Part shown: one piece after another, positions 1 through 10,234 of the stretch
Numbering within the stretch: position 1 is the first letter of the stretch
Layout of the letters: the number at the start of each line of letters is the position of its first letter
Assembly: GCF_026967935.1 (NCBI RefSeq)
Contig: NZ_JAPVBL010000001.1
Coordinates: 310,001 to 374,000, forward strand
Reading direction: 5' to 3'
DNA length: 64,000 nucleotides
Source of the DNA: Modestobacter sp. VKM Ac-2982
Lineage (GTDB): Bacteria; Actinomycetota; Actinomycetes; Mycobacteriales; Geodermatophilaceae
Notes under the pieces: generated by a model
Databases searched by the model: none
Told to the model about the DNA's origin: nothing
Seen by the model: the letters and a program-made list of their open reading frames with translations, nothing else
Position numbers and translations under genes: made by a program

Positions 1-2184
1 GGTGGGGAGGGCTCCGTCGTGGTCGCCGACACCGTCGCCACGCTCAGCGCCGTCCTCGAGGACGCCCCCGCCCCGGTCGCCGCGCCCGAGCCGGAGGGCG
101 CACCGGCCACGGCCGAGGTGCCGGCCGAGGTGCCGGTCGAGGCCCTGGCGGCCCCGGCCAAGCCCGCGCCCGCCAAGCGTGCCGCCGCCAAGAAGGCGCC
201 GGTCAAGAAGGCCGCGCCGAAGACCCCCCGTGTCACCAAGGCCGCTGCACCGGCCGTCCCGAAGCCGGCTCCCGTGCCGGCCGCCGAGATGGTCCCGGCC
301 GCCCCGGCCGCCCCGCCCGCGCCGGCTCCGGCCGTCGACGTCCCGAAGGAGGTCCCCATGGAGGTCCCGGTGGCCGAGGCCCCCGCCCTGCCCCCGGCCG
401 CGGCCGAGCCCGTGCCGGAGCCCGGCGAGGAGCGCTCCGGTGCCCAGCCCGGCCGCCGGGCCGTGGCCGACAGCACCATCCGGGTCGACGTCGACCTGCT
501 CGACGCCCTGATGCTGCTCGTCGGTGAGCTCGTGCTCACCCGCAACCAGATCGTCCAGTACGTCGGCCGGCAGACCGACCAGGACCTGGTCCGGGCCTCC
601 CAGCGGCTGAACCTGATCGCCAGCGAGCTGCAGGAGGGCGTCATGAAGACGCGCATGCAGCCGATCGACCACATCTGGAGCAAGCTCCCCCGCGTCGTCC
701 GTGACCTCGGTCTGCAGTGCGGCAAGTCGGTCCGCCTGGAGATGGAGGGCCGGGAGACCGAGCTGGACAAGACCCTGCTCGAGGCGGTCAAGGACCCGCT
801 GACCCACCTGGTCCGCAACTCCGTCGACCACGGCGTCGAGCCGACCGGGGTCCGCACGGCCGCCGGGAAGCCGGCCGAGGGCGTGCTGACCCTGCGGGCC
901 CGGCACGAGAGCGGCCAGGTCGTGGTCGAGGTCGCCGACGACGGCGCCGGGATCGACCCGGTGAAGATCGGCGCCAAGGCCGTCGAGCGCGGGCTGCTCA
1001 CCCCGGACGCGCTGTCCCGGATGAGCCCGGCCGACATCCTGCAGCTGGTCTTCCTGCCCGGCTTCTCCACTGCCGCCGCGGTCACCAACGTCTCCGGCCG
1101 CGGCGTCGGGATGGACGTGGTCAAGACCAACATCGAGTCCATCGGCGGCACGATCGAGGTCGAGTCGGTGCCCGGGCGCGGCACCTGCACCCGGCTCCGG
1201 ATCCCGCTGACCCTGGCGATCGTCCCGGCACTGACCATCGAGTGCGCCGGCGACCGCTACGCCATCCCGCAGATCAGCCTGCAGGAGCTCGTCGCCCTGG
1301 ACGCCGAGAAGGCCGCAGCCGCCGTCGAGGAGGTCGGTGGGGCGTCGGTCTACCGGCTCCGTGGCGAGCTGCTCCCCCTGGTGCACCTCGCCGACGTCCT
1401 GGGCCTGCCCTCCGACCGGCACGACGGCCACGTCGTCATCGCGGTGCTCCGCTCGGAGGGACGCCGGTTCGGGCTGGTCGTCGACCGGGTCATCAACACC
1501 GAGGAGATCGTCGTCAAGGCGGTCGGTGGCCAGATGAAGGCCATCGGGCTGTACTCCGGGGCCACCGTGCTCGGGGACGGCGCGGTCGCGCTCATCCTGG
1601 ACGTGCAGGCGCTCGCCCGCCGGGCCCTGCGCGCCGAGACCGCGGAGCGCCAGGAGGCCCGGGTGGCCGCCAGCGTCACCATCGCCGTCCAGGAGCGCCA
1701 GCGGATGCTGCTCGCGGCCATCGGCGGCGGCCGGCGGGTCGCCATCCCGCTGGACACCGTCACCCGGCTGGAGCAGGTGCGCAGCGAGACCGTCGAGCGC
1801 GTGGGCTCTCGCGAGGTGGTCCAGTACCGCGGCGCGATCCTGCCGATCGTCCGGCTCGACCGGCACCTGGGCGCGTTCGGCGACACCGAGCGGGAGACGC
1901 TGGAGGTCATCGTCTACGCCGACCACGGGCGCAGCGTGGCGATCGTGGTCGAGGAGATCCTCGACATCGTCGACGGCGAGGCCTCGGTGCACAGCGACAT
2001 CGACGACCTCGGCCTGCTCGGTTCGGCCGTCATCGGCGACCGCGTCACCGAGCTGCTTGACGTCCGGGCGGCCATCCTCGCCGCCGACCCGGCGTTCTAC
2101 ACCACGGCCCCGGCCGCCTTCCCCTCCCCCGATGCGTTCGACGTCGACGGCGCCGGGTTCCCCGCCCCCCTGATGGAGGTCTGA
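1..2184 (+). CDS. cheA: Chemotaxis histidine kinase CheA, 5'-truncated by the window edge
   Basis: CheA autophosphorylates a His in its Hpt domain and passes the phosphate to CheY and CheB at the receptor array. The frame is open from base 1, and the Hpt (P1) domain must lie upstream. The GTG at 19 is only an in-frame codon, and residues are numbered from it. Visible parts are a Pro/Ala/Lys-rich linker (about 20-145), a dimerisation helix pair starting near 151, a GHKL ATPase (N-box LVRNSVDHG near 263, DDGAGID at 307, GRGVGMDVV at 360), a CheW-like domain (about 395-540) and a second CheW-like domain (about 555-700). Tandem P5-type domains are less usual than one. cheW follows after one base, so the two are co-transcribed. 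The family assignment is firm. Confidence 0.95.
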   Translation, partial: GGEGSVVVADTVATLSAVLEDAPAPVAAPEPEGAPATAEVPAEVPVEALAAPAKPAPAKRAAAKKAPVKKAAPKTPRVTKAAAPAVPKPAPVPAAEMVPAAPAAPPAPAPAVDVPKEVPMEVPVAEAPALPPAAAEPVPEPGEERSGAQPGRRAVADSTIRVDVDLLDALMLLVGELVLTRNQIVQYVGRQTDQDLVRASQRLNLIASELQEGVMKTRMQPIDHIWSKLPRVVRDLGLQCGKSVRLEMEGRETELDKTLLEAVKDPLTHLVRNSVDHGVEPTGVRTAAGKPAEGVLTLRARHESGQVVVEVADDGAGIDPVKIGAKAVERGLLTPDALSRMSPADILQLVFLPGFSTAAAVTNVSGRGVGMDVVKTNIESIGGTIEVESVPGRGTCTRLRIPLTLAIVPALTIECAGDRYAIPQISLQELVALDAEKAAAAVEEVGGASVYRLRGELLPLVHLADVLGLPSDRHDGHVVIAVLRSEGRRFGLVVDRVINTEEIVVKAVGGQMKAIGLYSGATVLGDGAVALILDVQALARRALRAETAERQEARVAASVTIAVQERQRMLLAAIGGGRRVAIPLDTVTRLEQVRSETVERVGSREVVQYRGAILPIVRLDRHLGAFGDTERETLEVIVYADHGRSVAIVVEEILDIVDGEASVHSDIDDLGLLGSAVIGDRVTELLDVRAAILAADPAFYTTAPAAFPSPDAFDVDGAGFPAPLMEV

Positions 2185-2185
2185 C

Positions 2186-2638
2186 ATGAGCACCGCGACC
2201 GAAGCCTGGACCGTGCCGGCGACCAGCCAGCTCGCCACCTTCTGGCTGGACGGCGACCTCTACGGCGTCGAGGTCGAGCACGTCCAGGAGGTGCTGCGCA
2301 GCCAGAGCATCACCCGGGTGCCGCTGGCACCGCCGGCCGTCGCCGGGCTGATCAACCTGCGCGGCCAGGTCGTCACCGCGATCGAGCTGCGGGAGCGGCT
2401 CGGTCGGCCGGCCCGCCCGGAGGGTGAGCAGCCCGTCGTGATCGTCGTCCGGCTGCACGGCGAGGCGGTCAGCCTGCTGGTCGACAGCATCGCCGACGTC
2501 GTGGACGTCGACGTCCGCGACTTCGAGGCCCCGCCGGACACGCTCGACGGTGCGGCCCGCGAGCTGATCCGGGGCGCCTACAAGCTCTCCGGCCAGCTGC
2601 TCCTCGCCCTCGACGTGAATCGCGCCGTCGGCACCTGA
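2186..2638 (+). CDS. cheW: Chemotaxis coupling protein CheW
   Basis: 150-residue single-domain CheW that bridges receptors and CheA. The sequence shows the family core: [19 protein letters not shown] near the N-terminus, then the conserved [15 protein letters not shown] loop (about residues 49-63) and a C-terminal [12 protein letters not shown] stretch. The ATG lies one base after the cheA stop, with GGAGGT inside the end of cheA as ribosome site. It lies directly upstream of the first receptor gene. Length and motifs are normal for CheW. Confidence 0.95.
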   Translation: MSTATEAWTVPATSQLATFWLDGDLYGVEVEHVQEVLRSQSITRVPLAPPAVAGLINLRGQVVTAIELRERLGRPARPEGEQPVVIVVRLHGEAVSLLVDSIADVVDVDVRDFEAPPDTLDGAARELIRGAYKLSGQLLLALDVNRAVGT

Positions 2639-2699
2639 ACGACCGCACCACCGCACCGCCACGCGCCACCCGATCCCTTCCCCTACCTGGAGACAGTCC

Positions 2700-4307
2700 A
2701 TGAGCACAACAGCTCTTCCCCCTCGGCGGCTCGGGTGGTTCGCCGACCGACCGATCGGCGTCAAGATCGGTGCGGTCATCGCCCTGCTGGCCCTCGTCGT
2801 CCTCGGCACCAACGTGCTTGCCATCGGCCGGATCAACGACATGCGCGACGGTCAGCAGGCCATCTACACCGAGAACCTCAAGCCGCTGAACTCCCTGTCG
2901 GCAGTGCAGCGGGCCACCGCCGCACACCGGGCCCGCGTGCTCGAGTTCGCCTTCTCCGATGGGGCCCGTCAGCAGGAGCTGATCGGCCAGATGGAGGAGA
3001 AGCAGGCCGACGTCGAGGCCGCGCTGACGGAGTACCAGCCCCACATCGTCGACCAGGCCGCCATGGACAAGTACCTGGACGCCCGCGCCTCGCTGCTCCA
3101 GCTGCTGACCACGACCGCCTTCCCGCTGGGCTCCACGGGCAACGTCGCCGGCTACGCCCAGCTGGTCCGGGAGACGATGCAGCCGCTGTTCGACGACATC
3201 GCCGACGGGCTGGAGGAAGAGGGCATCGCCCAGTCCGAGCAGGCCTCGGCGCGCAACGCCACCGCTGCCGACGAGGCGAGCAGCTCGATCACGCTGCTGC
3301 TGACCGTCTCGATCGTGTCGATCGTCGTCGCCGCCGCGCTCGCCTTCCTGGTGGTCCGCCGCATCCTCGCCACGGTCGGCTCGGTGCAGCGTTCGGTGCA
3401 GGCCATGGCCGACGGTGACCTCACCGTGCTGCCCGAGGTCCGCGACCGGGACGAGATCGGCCAGATGGCCGAGTCGCTCGCCGCCGCGCAGACCAACCTC
3501 CGCTCGGTGATGGCCTCCGTCGTCGCCTCGTCCGATGCGGTCGCTGTCGCCTCGGAGGAGCTGTCGGCGTCCTCGGCGCAGATCTCGTCCTCGGCGGAGG
3601 AGACCTCGGCGCAGTCCGGGGTCGTGTCCGCTGCTGCGGAGGAGGTCTCCCGGAACGTGGCGACGGTGGCTGCGGGTGCTGAGCAGATGGGCGCGTCGAT
3701 CCGGGAGATCTCCCAGAACGCGAACGAGGCGGCTCGGGTGGCGGCGCAGGCGGTGGCGGAGGCGGAGACGACCAACGCGACGGTGATGAAGCTGGGTGAC
3801 TCCTCGCGGGAGATCGGCAACGTGATCAAGGTGATCACCTCGATCGCGGAGCAGACGAACCTGCTGGCGCTCAACGCCACGATCGAGGCGGCGCGTGCCG
3901 GTGAGGCGGGCAAGGGCTTCGCGGTGGTCGCGAACGAGGTGAAGGAGCTGGCGCAGGAGACGGCGCGGGCGACGGAGGACATCGCCCGTCGGGTGGAGGC
4001 GATCCAGGGTGACACCTCGGGTGCGGTGTCGGCGATCGGTCGGATCAGCGAGATCATCGGGTCGATCAACGACTTCCAGCTGACCATCGCCTCGGCGGTG
4101 GAGGAGCAGACCGCGACGACGAACGAGATGTCGCGGTCGGTGCAGGAGGCCGCCGGCGGCTCCACCGAGATCGCCACCAACATCACCGGGGTCTCCACGG
4201 CGGCGTCCTCGACGACGCAGGCGCTGGGGCAGACCCGGCAGGCCGTCGACGAGCTCTCCCGCATGGCCAGCGACCTGCGCACGACGGTGGCCCGCTTCTC
4301 CTACTGA
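2700..4307 (+). CDS. Methyl-accepting chemotaxis protein 1
   Basis: 535-residue transmembrane chemoreceptor. TM1 is at about 19-44, an extracytoplasmic helical sensor of about 150 residues follows (four-helix-bundle type judging by composition), TM2 is at about 197-219, then HAMP, and the MA signalling domain runs to the C-terminus. The hairpin tip [20 protein letters not shown] starts near residue 384. There is no NWETF-type CheR tether; the protein ends in ARFSY. The start is ATG 2700 with GGAGA 7 bases upstream, 61 bases after cheW, and no hairpin separates them, so it is probably read from the cheA-cheW transcript. The signalling domain is almost identical to those of receptors 3 and 4. 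The ligand is unknown. Confidence 0.93.
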   Translation: MSTTALPPRRLGWFADRPIGVKIGAVIALLALVVLGTNVLAIGRINDMRDGQQAIYTENLKPLNSLSAVQRATAAHRARVLEFAFSDGARQQELIGQMEEKQADVEAALTEYQPHIVDQAAMDKYLDARASLLQLLTTTAFPLGSTGNVAGYAQLVRETMQPLFDDIADGLEEEGIAQSEQASARNATAADEASSSITLLLTVSIVSIVVAAALAFLVVRRILATVGSVQRSVQAMADGDLTVLPEVRDRDEIGQMAESLAAAQTNLRSVMASVVASSDAVAVASEELSASSAQISSSAEETSAQSGVVSAAAEEVSRNVATVAAGAEQMGASIREISQNANEAARVAAQAVAEAETTNATVMKLGDSSREIGNVIKVITSIAEQTNLLALNATIEAARAGEAGKGFAVVANEVKELAQETARATEDIARRVEAIQGDTSGAVSAIGRISEIIGSINDFQLTIASAVEEQTATTNEMSRSVQEAAGGSTEIATNITGVSTAASSTTQALGQTRQAVDELSRMASDLRTTVARFSY

Positions 4308-4343
4308 CGCCTCTCCTCCCGAGAGGTCTGAACCGCACGACTT

Positions 4344-4391
4344 CCGCGGCCGCTGTCTCGCCCCCTTCCCCGGGCGAGGCGGCGGCCGCGG
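4344..4391 (+). terminator. Hairpin terminator after receptor 1
   Basis: Inverted repeat with arms CCGCGGCCGC...CTCGCCC and GGGCGAG...GCGGCCGCGG around a C-rich loop, 36 bases after the receptor 1 stop and followed by TCATTTCC rather than a T-run. In such GC-rich DNA a strong stem without a U-tract is the usual terminator form. Confidence 0.65.
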
Positions 4392-4414
4392 TCATTTCCC
4401 GACCCCATCACAAA

Positions 4415-4507
4415 GTCGACAAAGGGCCATCCGAGAACGGTCGCCGAGCATTCTCAGCGCCTTTCCGCGACACGCAGCCTGTGGCGAGACCGGGGATTAC
4501 CGGATCC
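4415..4507 (+). promoter_or_regulatory. Conserved receptor upstream element, copy A
   Basis: GTCGACAA (4415-4422), 26 bases, CATTCT (4449-4454), 14 bases, GACAC (4469-4473), 23 bases, TTACCGGATCC (4497-4507). The same blocks recur in identical register before receptors 3 and 4, and partly before receptor 5. Copy B shares CTTTCCGCGACAC with this copy exactly. The element lies between the receptor 1 terminator and the receptor 2 start and leaves a leader of about 205 bases. It is the only thing I see in the 371-base gap 4308-4678 besides the hairpin. A promoter for a dedicated sigma factor with an upstream activator site is the simplest reading, but this is not proven. Confidence 0.55.
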
Positions 4508-4678
4508 TCCACCATGGCGGGTGAAACACCCTCGGAAATGCCAGGACGATCCGGTCCGGCCGGTCCGAGGAGCTGGGCTCCCCCACCGATCCGGAGAACG
4601 CGGCACCTCTCTGGAACGGGTGCAATCGATTCCACCCGCCTCGGACACCCACCGCCGTTCCTGATCTGGAGACCCGCC

Positions 4679-6274
4679 ATGCGCTCCCCCGCCCCGACCG
4701 GCCCGTCGAGCTGGTTCGCCGACCGCCGGCTCGCCGTGAAGTTCGGCCTCATGATCGGCGTCGTCGTCCTGGCCTTCGGGGCCCTGCTGACCGCGACGCT
4801 GACCTCGAACGCCACCGTCCGGGACGCCAGCGCGCACCTGGCGGAGCTGGACGAGGCGGCCGAGCTGGTGCTGCAGCTGGACACCCGGGCCAGTGAGCTG
4901 AAGGTTGACGGCCTCAAGGCCCTGGTGAGCCCCACTCCCGCCGACCAGCTGGTCGACGTGACCGACGACGTCGCGACGGCGGACGCGCTGCTGGACGAGC
5001 TCCGGGACGTCCCGCTGACCGGCGCCAGCGCCGAGGCCGCGACGGCCGTGCAGTCGACCTTCGGCGACTACCAGGAAGGGTTGACGACGTTCGTGCAGGC
5101 GGCCGTGGCCGACCAGGTCGCCATGCGGGCCCGCTTCGAGGAGATCCAGGCCGCCAACGACCTCACCGACGGGGCGGTCGGTGAGGCCAAGGACGCGCTG
5201 GCCGCGGAGTCCGCGGTCGCCCAGGCCGAGCTGGACGCCGCGATCACCCAGGCGGCCCGCACCAGCGAGATCGCCGCGGCCCTGGGACTGGTGGCGATCC
5301 TGGTCATCTGCCTGCTCACCCAGCGTTCGCTGTCCCGGCCGCTGCAGCGGGTGCAGGCGTCGCTGGAGGCCATGGCGACCGGTGACCTGACCGTGGACGC
5401 CGACGTCTCCTCCCGCGACGAGGTCGGCCAGATGGCGGTCGCGCTGGGCACGGCGCAGGAACACCTGCGTGCGGTGATCGCCTCGGTCGCCGCGTCCTCG
5501 GACGCGGTGGCGGCCGCCTCGGAGGAGCTGTCGGCGTCCTCGGCGCAGATCTCGTCCTCGGCGGAGGAGACCTCGGCGCAGTCCGGCGTCGTCTCGGCCG
5601 CGGCGGAGGAGGTCAGCCGGAACGTGGCCACCGTCGCAGCGGGTGCCGAGCAGATGGGTGCCTCGATCCGGGAGATCTCGCAGAACGCGAACGAGGCCGC
5701 CCGGGTCGCCGCCCAGGCCGTGAGCGAGGCCGAGACCACCACCCAGACGATCACCAAGCTGGGCACCTCGTCCCAGGAGATCGGCGCGGTGGTGAAGGCG
5801 ATCACCTCGATCGCGGAGCAGACGAACCTGCTGGCGCTCAACGCCACGATCGAGGCGGCGCGGGCCGGTGAGGCGGGCAAGGGCTTCGCGGTGGTCGCCA
5901 ACGAGGTGAAGGAGCTGGCGCAGGAGACGGCGCGGGCCACGGAGGACATCGCCCGTCGGGTGGAGGCCATCCAGGGCGACACCTCGGGTGCGGTGTCGGC
6001 GATCGGTCGGATCAGCGAGATCATCGGGTCGATCAACGACTTCCAGCTGACCATCGCCTCGGCGGTGGAGGAGCAGACCGCGACGACGAACGAGATGTCG
6101 CGGTCGGTGCAGGAGGCCGCCGGCGGCTCCACCGAGATCGCCACGAACATCACCGGGGTCTCGGCGGCGGCCACCGCGACCACGCAGGCGCTGGGGCAGA
6201 CCCGGCAGGCCGTGGACGAGCTGTCCCGGATGGCCAGCGACCTGCGGGGGAGCGTGGCCCGCTTCACCTGGTGA
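4679..6274 (+). CDS. Methyl-accepting chemotaxis protein 2
   Basis: 531-residue receptor with TM1 at about 20-41, a variable extracytoplasmic sensor, TM2 at about 198-216, HAMP and the MA domain, ending ARFTW. ATG 4679 is chosen because CTGGAG lies 8 bases upstream and the protein then begins like receptors 1 and 3 (basic segment, [14 protein letters not shown]1). The open frame runs further upstream to 4481 but without receptor-like sequence. In the MA domain it carries a [21 protein letters not shown]-type segment that groups with receptor 5, not with 1, 3 and 4, so this paralogue is mosaic. The ligand is unknown. Confidence 0.92.
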   Translation: MRSPAPTGPSSWFADRRLAVKFGLMIGVVVLAFGALLTATLTSNATVRDASAHLAELDEAAELVLQLDTRASELKVDGLKALVSPTPADQLVDVTDDVATADALLDELRDVPLTGASAEAATAVQSTFGDYQEGLTTFVQAAVADQVAMRARFEEIQAANDLTDGAVGEAKDALAAESAVAQAELDAAITQAARTSEIAAALGLVAILVICLLTQRSLSRPLQRVQASLEAMATGDLTVDADVSSRDEVGQMAVALGTAQEHLRAVIASVAASSDAVAAASEELSASSAQISSSAEETSAQSGVVSAAAEEVSRNVATVAAGAEQMGASIREISQNANEAARVAAQAVSEAETTTQTITKLGTSSQEIGAVVKAITSIAEQTNLLALNATIEAARAGEAGKGFAVVANEVKELAQETARATEDIARRVEAIQGDTSGAVSAIGRISEIIGSINDFQLTIASAVEEQTATTNEMSRSVQEAAGGSTEIATNITGVSAAATATTQALGQTRQAVDELSRMASDLRGSVARFTW

Positions 6275-6288
6275 CACCGTTCGACCCC

Positions 6289-6326
6289 ACGGCCGGCACC
6301 TCTCTCGCGGGAGAGGTGCCGGCCGT
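6289..6326 (+). terminator. Hairpin terminator after receptor 2
   Basis: Perfect 16-bp stem ACGGCCGGCACCTCTC / GAGAGGTGCCGGCCGT with a 6-base loop, 14 bases after the receptor 2 stop. No T-run follows. Confidence 0.75.
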
Positions 6327-6373
6327 CGGCGTCTCCGGGGCGGTCGTCCACACATCGTCGACCATTTCCGGAT

Positions 6374-6466
6374 GTCGACAAGAAGACGCCCAAAATGCAC
6401 GACCGGACTTTCTTCAACACTTTCCGCGACACACTTCCCGGAGTCGGAACAGATGTTCTCGGAACC
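6374..6466 (+). promoter_or_regulatory. Conserved receptor upstream element, copy B
   Basis: GTCGACAA (6374-6381), 26 bases, CTTTCT (6408-6413), 14 bases, GACAC (6428-6432), 23 bases, TTCTCGGAACC (6456-6466). Spacing is identical to copies A and C. It lies 48 bases past the receptor 2 terminator and leaves a leader of about 137 bases before receptor 3. Confidence 0.55.
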
Positions 6467-6569
6467 CCCATCCTGAATGCGGACCGAGCGCTCTGGCGCA
6501 TCGTCGGTCGAGGCGGCGGTGCGGCCCGTTGTCGCCGCCCATCCCGTTCCACGAGTCGAGGAGACACCC

Positions 6570-8177
6570 ATGTCCGTCACCGCCACCCGGGCCCGATCGG
6601 CGGGCTGGTTCACCGACCGGCCCATCGCCGTCAAGATCGGCTCGACGCTCGCCCTGCTGGGTGTGGTGTCGATCGGACTGACCACCCTGGCGGTGGACCG
6701 CATCGGCACCCTGGCCGATGCCGCCGAGACGTTGTCGACGGACAGCATCGAACCGCTGGTGAAGCTCAACGAGCTGCAGCGCAGCTTCCAGGGCGACCGG
6801 GCGCGCTACAACCTCTACGGCCTGTCCGACGAGGCCACCCGGGCCGGCCTGCGGGGTGACCTGGTGGAGCGGCGGGCGCTGGTCGAGGAGCAGACCCAGG
6901 TCTACCTGGACACCCTCAACGACCCCGGCGACTTCGACCCCGTCCTGGACCAGCTGACGGCCTACTACGAGATCGTCGACCAGCAGCTGGTGCCGGCGGC
7001 CGACGCCGGGAACGGCGCCGCCGCGCTGGCCGTCGCCAGCGGGCCCATGGCCGAGATGGCTCGAGCCACCTCCGACGCCTTCGGCGCCGAGCAGACGCGA
7101 CAGGCGGAGGATGCCGCGGAGGACGCCGCTGCGGGGCAGGCCCTCGCGGAGCAGGCCACGTTCACCCTGTGGGTCTCGCTCGTCGCGGGGATCCTGCTCG
7201 CCGCCGGCCTCGCCCTCCTGGTCGTCCGGCAGCTGGTCCGCACGGTTCAGGCCGTCCGCGGTTCGCTGGACGCGATGGCCCAGGGTGACTTGACCCGGCC
7301 GGCCGCGGTCAACTCGCAGGACGAGCTGGGCCAGATGGCCGCTGCGCTCGGCACTGCCCAGGAGAAGCTCCGCTCGGTCATCGCCGCGGTCGTCACCTCT
7401 GCGGACACCGTGGCTGCTTCGGCCGAGGAGCTGTCGGCGTCCTCGGCGCAGATCTCGGCATCCGCGGAGGAGACCTCCGTGCAGTCGAACGTCGTCTCCA
7501 GCTCCGCCGAGGAGGTCTCCCGGAACGTGGCGACGGTGGCTGCCGGTGCTGAGCAGATGGGCGCGTCGATCCGGGAGATCTCCCAGAACGCGAACGAGGC
7601 GGCTCGGGTGGCGGCGCAGGCGGTGGCGGAGGCGGAGACGACCAACGCGACGGTGATGAAGCTGGGTGACTCCTCGCGGGAGATCGGCAACGTGATCAAG
7701 GTGATCACCTCGATCGCGGAGCAGACGAACCTGCTGGCGCTCAACGCCACGATCGAGGCGGCGCGTGCCGGTGAGGCGGGCAAGGGCTTCGCGGTGGTGG
7801 CCAACGAGGTGAAGGAGCTGGCGCAGGAGACGGCGCGGGCGACGGAGGACATCGCCCGTCGGGTGGAGGCGATCCAGGGCGACACCTCGGGTGCGGTGTC
7901 GGCGATCGGTCGGATCAGCGAGATCATCGGGTCGATCAACGACTTCCAGCTGACCATCGCTTCGGCGGTGGAGGAGCAGACCGCGACGACGAACGAGATG
8001 TCGCGGTCGGTGCAGGAGGCCGCCGGCGGCTCCACCGAGATCGCCACCAACATCACCGGGGTCTCCACGGCGGCGTCCTCGACGACGCAGGCCCTGTCGC
8101 AGACCCGGCAGGCCGTCGACGAGCTCTCCCGCATGGCCAGCGACCTGCGCACGAACGTCGCGCAGTTCACCTACTGA
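6570..8177 (+). CDS. Methyl-accepting chemotaxis protein 3
   Basis: 535-residue receptor with TM1 near 22-46, an extracytoplasmic helical sensor, TM2 near 198-220, HAMP and the MA domain, ending AQFTY. ATG 6570 has GAGGAGA just upstream, and the first residues ([12 protein letters not shown] before TM1) match receptor 1 closely. From about 7520 to 8100 the DNA is almost base-for-base the same as receptor 1 from 3660 to 4240, while the sensor halves are unrelated. Small local differences near the start of the MA domain ([14 protein letters not shown]) set it apart. The ligand is unknown. Confidence 0.93.
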   Translation: MSVTATRARSAGWFTDRPIAVKIGSTLALLGVVSIGLTTLAVDRIGTLADAAETLSTDSIEPLVKLNELQRSFQGDRARYNLYGLSDEATRAGLRGDLVERRALVEEQTQVYLDTLNDPGDFDPVLDQLTAYYEIVDQQLVPAADAGNGAAALAVASGPMAEMARATSDAFGAEQTRQAEDAAEDAAAGQALAEQATFTLWVSLVAGILLAAGLALLVVRQLVRTVQAVRGSLDAMAQGDLTRPAAVNSQDELGQMAAALGTAQEKLRSVIAAVVTSADTVAASAEELSASSAQISASAEETSVQSNVVSSSAEEVSRNVATVAAGAEQMGASIREISQNANEAARVAAQAVAEAETTNATVMKLGDSSREIGNVIKVITSIAEQTNLLALNATIEAARAGEAGKGFAVVANEVKELAQETARATEDIARRVEAIQGDTSGAVSAIGRISEIIGSINDFQLTIASAVEEQTATTNEMSRSVQEAAGGSTEIATNITGVSTAASSTTQALSQTRQAVDELSRMASDLRTNVAQFTY

Positions 8178-8188
8178 CCACCCGGAAT

Positions 8189-8222
8189 CGGCCGCCATCC
8201 TCCCTTCGGAGGGTGGCGGCCG
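8189..8222 (+). terminator. Hairpin terminator after receptor 3
   Basis: 15-bp stem CGGCCGCCATCCTCC / GGAGGGTGGCGGCCG (one A-to-G change that still allows G-U pairing) with loop CTTC, 11 bases after the receptor 3 stop, followed by the pyrimidine-rich TTCCTGTTCT. Confidence 0.75.
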
Positions 8223-8268
8223 TTCCTGTTCTGCAGCTCGCCAAGAGACCGCGAGGAATCTCGGAGAA

Positions 8269-8361
8269 GTCGACAAGTGGTCGATCACGATGGGTCACCT
8301 GTCTTTGTGTTGCGCCCCATCGGACACGCTCGCCGAATCGGTACCAGCAATTCTCTGATCC
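8269..8361 (+). promoter_or_regulatory. Conserved receptor upstream element, copy C
   Basis: GTCGACAA (8269-8276), 26 bases, CTTTGT (8303-8308), 14 bases, GACAC (8323-8327), 23 bases, TTCTCTGATCC (8351-8361), in the same register as copies A and B. It lies in the 301-base gap 8178-8478, where the only other thing I see is the receptor 3 terminator. The leader to receptor 4 is about 151 bases. Confidence 0.55.
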
Positions 8362-8478
8362 ATCACAATGGTTCGTGGGCGCGCCGATCCACGCATCACT
8401 GTGCGCGGCAGTGATCGCCAGTCCCGTGGGCCCTCGCCCCCTCTTCCCGCTGCTCTGCCTATTGCTCAGGAGATCGAC

Positions 8479-10086
8479 ATGTCCGTCAGCCCGCTGGCCC
8501 GCTCCGGTTCGTTGTGGGGCGACCGCGCCATCAAGACCAAGGTGCTCGCCTCGGCGGGCTTCGCCGGCGTCGTCGCCGCCGGCATCGGCATCCTGGGGAT
8601 GACGGCGCTCAGCGCCTCGGCGGCCTCGGCAGAACAGCTGTACCAGGACAACACGCTCGGCGTGGCCCGGGCTGCGGACCTGGACGCGCTGGTGGGGGAC
8701 CTGCGGGTCAACCTCCGCGACACGATCCTGGGGGCCGATCCGGCAGCGAACATCGCCGCGATCGAGACGCTGGGCACCGACTTCCAGTCCGCGGCGGCCG
8801 CCTACCGCCAGGTGACGGCGAACCCGGAGAAGCTGGCCCTCCTCGAGGAGGTGACCGGTGACATCGCGGCGTACGTCGACTTCCAGCAGGACGTGCTGGT
8901 CCCGCTCGCCCAGGCCCAGGACTTCGCGGGCTGGATGAGCCGCAACGCCGCGGAGGGCACCCCCATGGTCACGGAGGCCGAGGGGGACATCCGCGAGCTG
9001 CGGGACCTGGAGTCGGCGGAGGCCGAGCAGGCGGCCGCGGACGTCCGGACCGACTACGAGGCGCAGCGGACGCTCTCGATCGTGTTCATCGTCGTGGGCA
9101 TCGGCATCGCGCTCGCCCTCGGCTGGTTCGTCGCCACCGGCGTCGCCCGGGCCACCGCGAAGGTCAAGCACGTGGTGGAGGGCCTGGCCGAGGGCGACCT
9201 GACCCGGACCAGCGGCCTGACCACCCGGGACGAGCTGGGGCAGATGGGCCAGGCGCTGGACGCGGCGATCGACAGCCTGCGCGGGGTGATGGCGTCGGTG
9301 GTGGCCTCCTCGGATGCGGTCGCGGCGGCGTCGGAGGAGCTGTCGGCGTCGTCGGCGCAGATCTCGTCCTCGGCGGAGGAGACCTCGGCGCAGTCCGGTG
9401 TCGTGTCCGCTGCTGCGGAGGAGGTCTCCCGGAACGTGGCGACGGTGGCTGCCGGTGCTGAGCAGATGGGCGCGTCGATCCGGGAGATCTCCCAGAACGC
9501 GAACGAGGCGGCTCGGGTGGCGGCGCAGGCGGTGGCGGAGGCGGAGACGACCAACGCGACGGTGATGAAGCTGGGTGACTCCTCGCGGGAGATCGGCAAC
9601 GTGATCAAGGTGATCACCTCGATCGCGGAGCAGACGAACCTGCTGGCGCTCAACGCCACGATCGAGGCGGCCCGGGCCGGTGAGGCCGGCAAGGGCTTCG
9701 CGGTCGTCGCCAACGAGGTGAAGGAGCTGGCGCAGGAGACGGCGCGGGCCACGGAGGACATCGCCCGTCGGGTGGAGGCCATCCAGGGCGACACCTCGGG
9801 TGCGGTGTCGGCGATCGGTCGGATCAGCGAGATCATCGGGTCGATCAACGACTTCCAGCTGACCATCGCTTCGGCGGTGGAGGAGCAGACCGCGACGACG
9901 AACGAGATGTCGCGGTCGGTGCAGGAGGCCGCCGGCGGGTCGACGGAGATCGCCACCAACATCACCGGGGTGTCGGCGGCGGCCACCTCGACCACGCAGG
10001 CGCTGGGGCAGACCCGGCAGGCCGTCGACGAGCTGTCCCGCATGGCCAGCGACCTGCGGGGGAGCGTCGCGCGCTTCAGCTTCTGA
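8479..10086 (+). CDS. Methyl-accepting chemotaxis protein 4
   Basis: 535-residue receptor with TM1 near 20-45, a sensor of about 145 residues, TM2 near 198-222, HAMP and the MA domain, ending ARFSF. ATG 8479 follows CAGGAGATCGAC and gives the same overall length as receptors 1 and 3. The open frame extends upstream to 8368 through the regulatory element, which argues against the longer form. The MA domain is identical to receptor 1 across the [20 protein letters not shown] region, but its C-terminal end (LRGSVARF) matches receptors 2 and 5. It is therefore a patchwork. The ligand is unknown. Confidence 0.93.
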   Translation: MSVSPLARSGSLWGDRAIKTKVLASAGFAGVVAAGIGILGMTALSASAASAEQLYQDNTLGVARAADLDALVGDLRVNLRDTILGADPAANIAAIETLGTDFQSAAAAYRQVTANPEKLALLEEVTGDIAAYVDFQQDVLVPLAQAQDFAGWMSRNAAEGTPMVTEAEGDIRELRDLESAEAEQAAADVRTDYEAQRTLSIVFIVVGIGIALALGWFVATGVARATAKVKHVVEGLAEGDLTRTSGLTTRDELGQMGQALDAAIDSLRGVMASVVASSDAVAAASEELSASSAQISSSAEETSAQSGVVSAAAEEVSRNVATVAAGAEQMGASIREISQNANEAARVAAQAVAEAETTNATVMKLGDSSREIGNVIKVITSIAEQTNLLALNATIEAARAGEAGKGFAVVANEVKELAQETARATEDIARRVEAIQGDTSGAVSAIGRISEIIGSINDFQLTIASAVEEQTATTNEMSRSVQEAAGGSTEIATNITGVSAAATSTTQALGQTRQAVDELSRMASDLRGSVARFSF

Positions 10087-10106
10087 TCCGCCGCTCCACC
10101 GAACAG

Positions 10107-10141
10107 CAGGGCCGCACGGACCTCAGGTCCGTGCGGCCCTG
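10107..10141 (+). terminator. Hairpin terminator after receptor 4
   Basis: Perfect 17-bp inverted repeat CAGGGCCGCACGGACCT / AGGTCCGTGCGGCCCTG with a single base between the arms (the real loop must open a few pairs), 20 bases after the receptor 4 stop. Confidence 0.75.
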
Positions 10142-10174
10142 TCGCGTTCCCGGGCCCGGTCACCCGTGCGGCAT

Positions 10175-10234
10175 GTCGACTCGTCGCTCCCGGACGGTGG
10201 TCACCGGCCTTTCTGCTGGTCAGCGGCGCGACAC
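10175..10234 (+). promoter_or_regulatory. Conserved receptor upstream element, copy D (divergent)
   Basis: GTCGACTC (10175-10182), 26 bases, CTTTCT (10209-10214), 15 bases, GACAC (10230-10234). The first two blocks are in the same register as copies A-C. The last spacer is one base longer and the downstream TTCTCGGA-type block is absent. It occupies the 300-base gap 10087-10386, with a leader of about 152 bases to receptor 5. Confidence 0.45.

Noticed and set aside
3152-4282. Long antisense frames opposite the receptor genes and similar ones opposite CheA, the glutamate dehydrogenase and others
   Set aside because: Their translations are Ser/Ala/Arg-rich, repeat wherever the receptor signalling domain repeats, lack ribosome sites, and are explained by GC-biased third positions of the real genes.
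8288-8322. CGATGGG / CCCATCG stem inside the copy C receptor element, as a riboswitch-like fold
   Set aside because: The pairing is not preserved in copies A, B or D, where the same positions cannot pair, so there is no covariation. A cyclic-di-GMP riboswitch was considered for these leaders and no matching conserved core was found.
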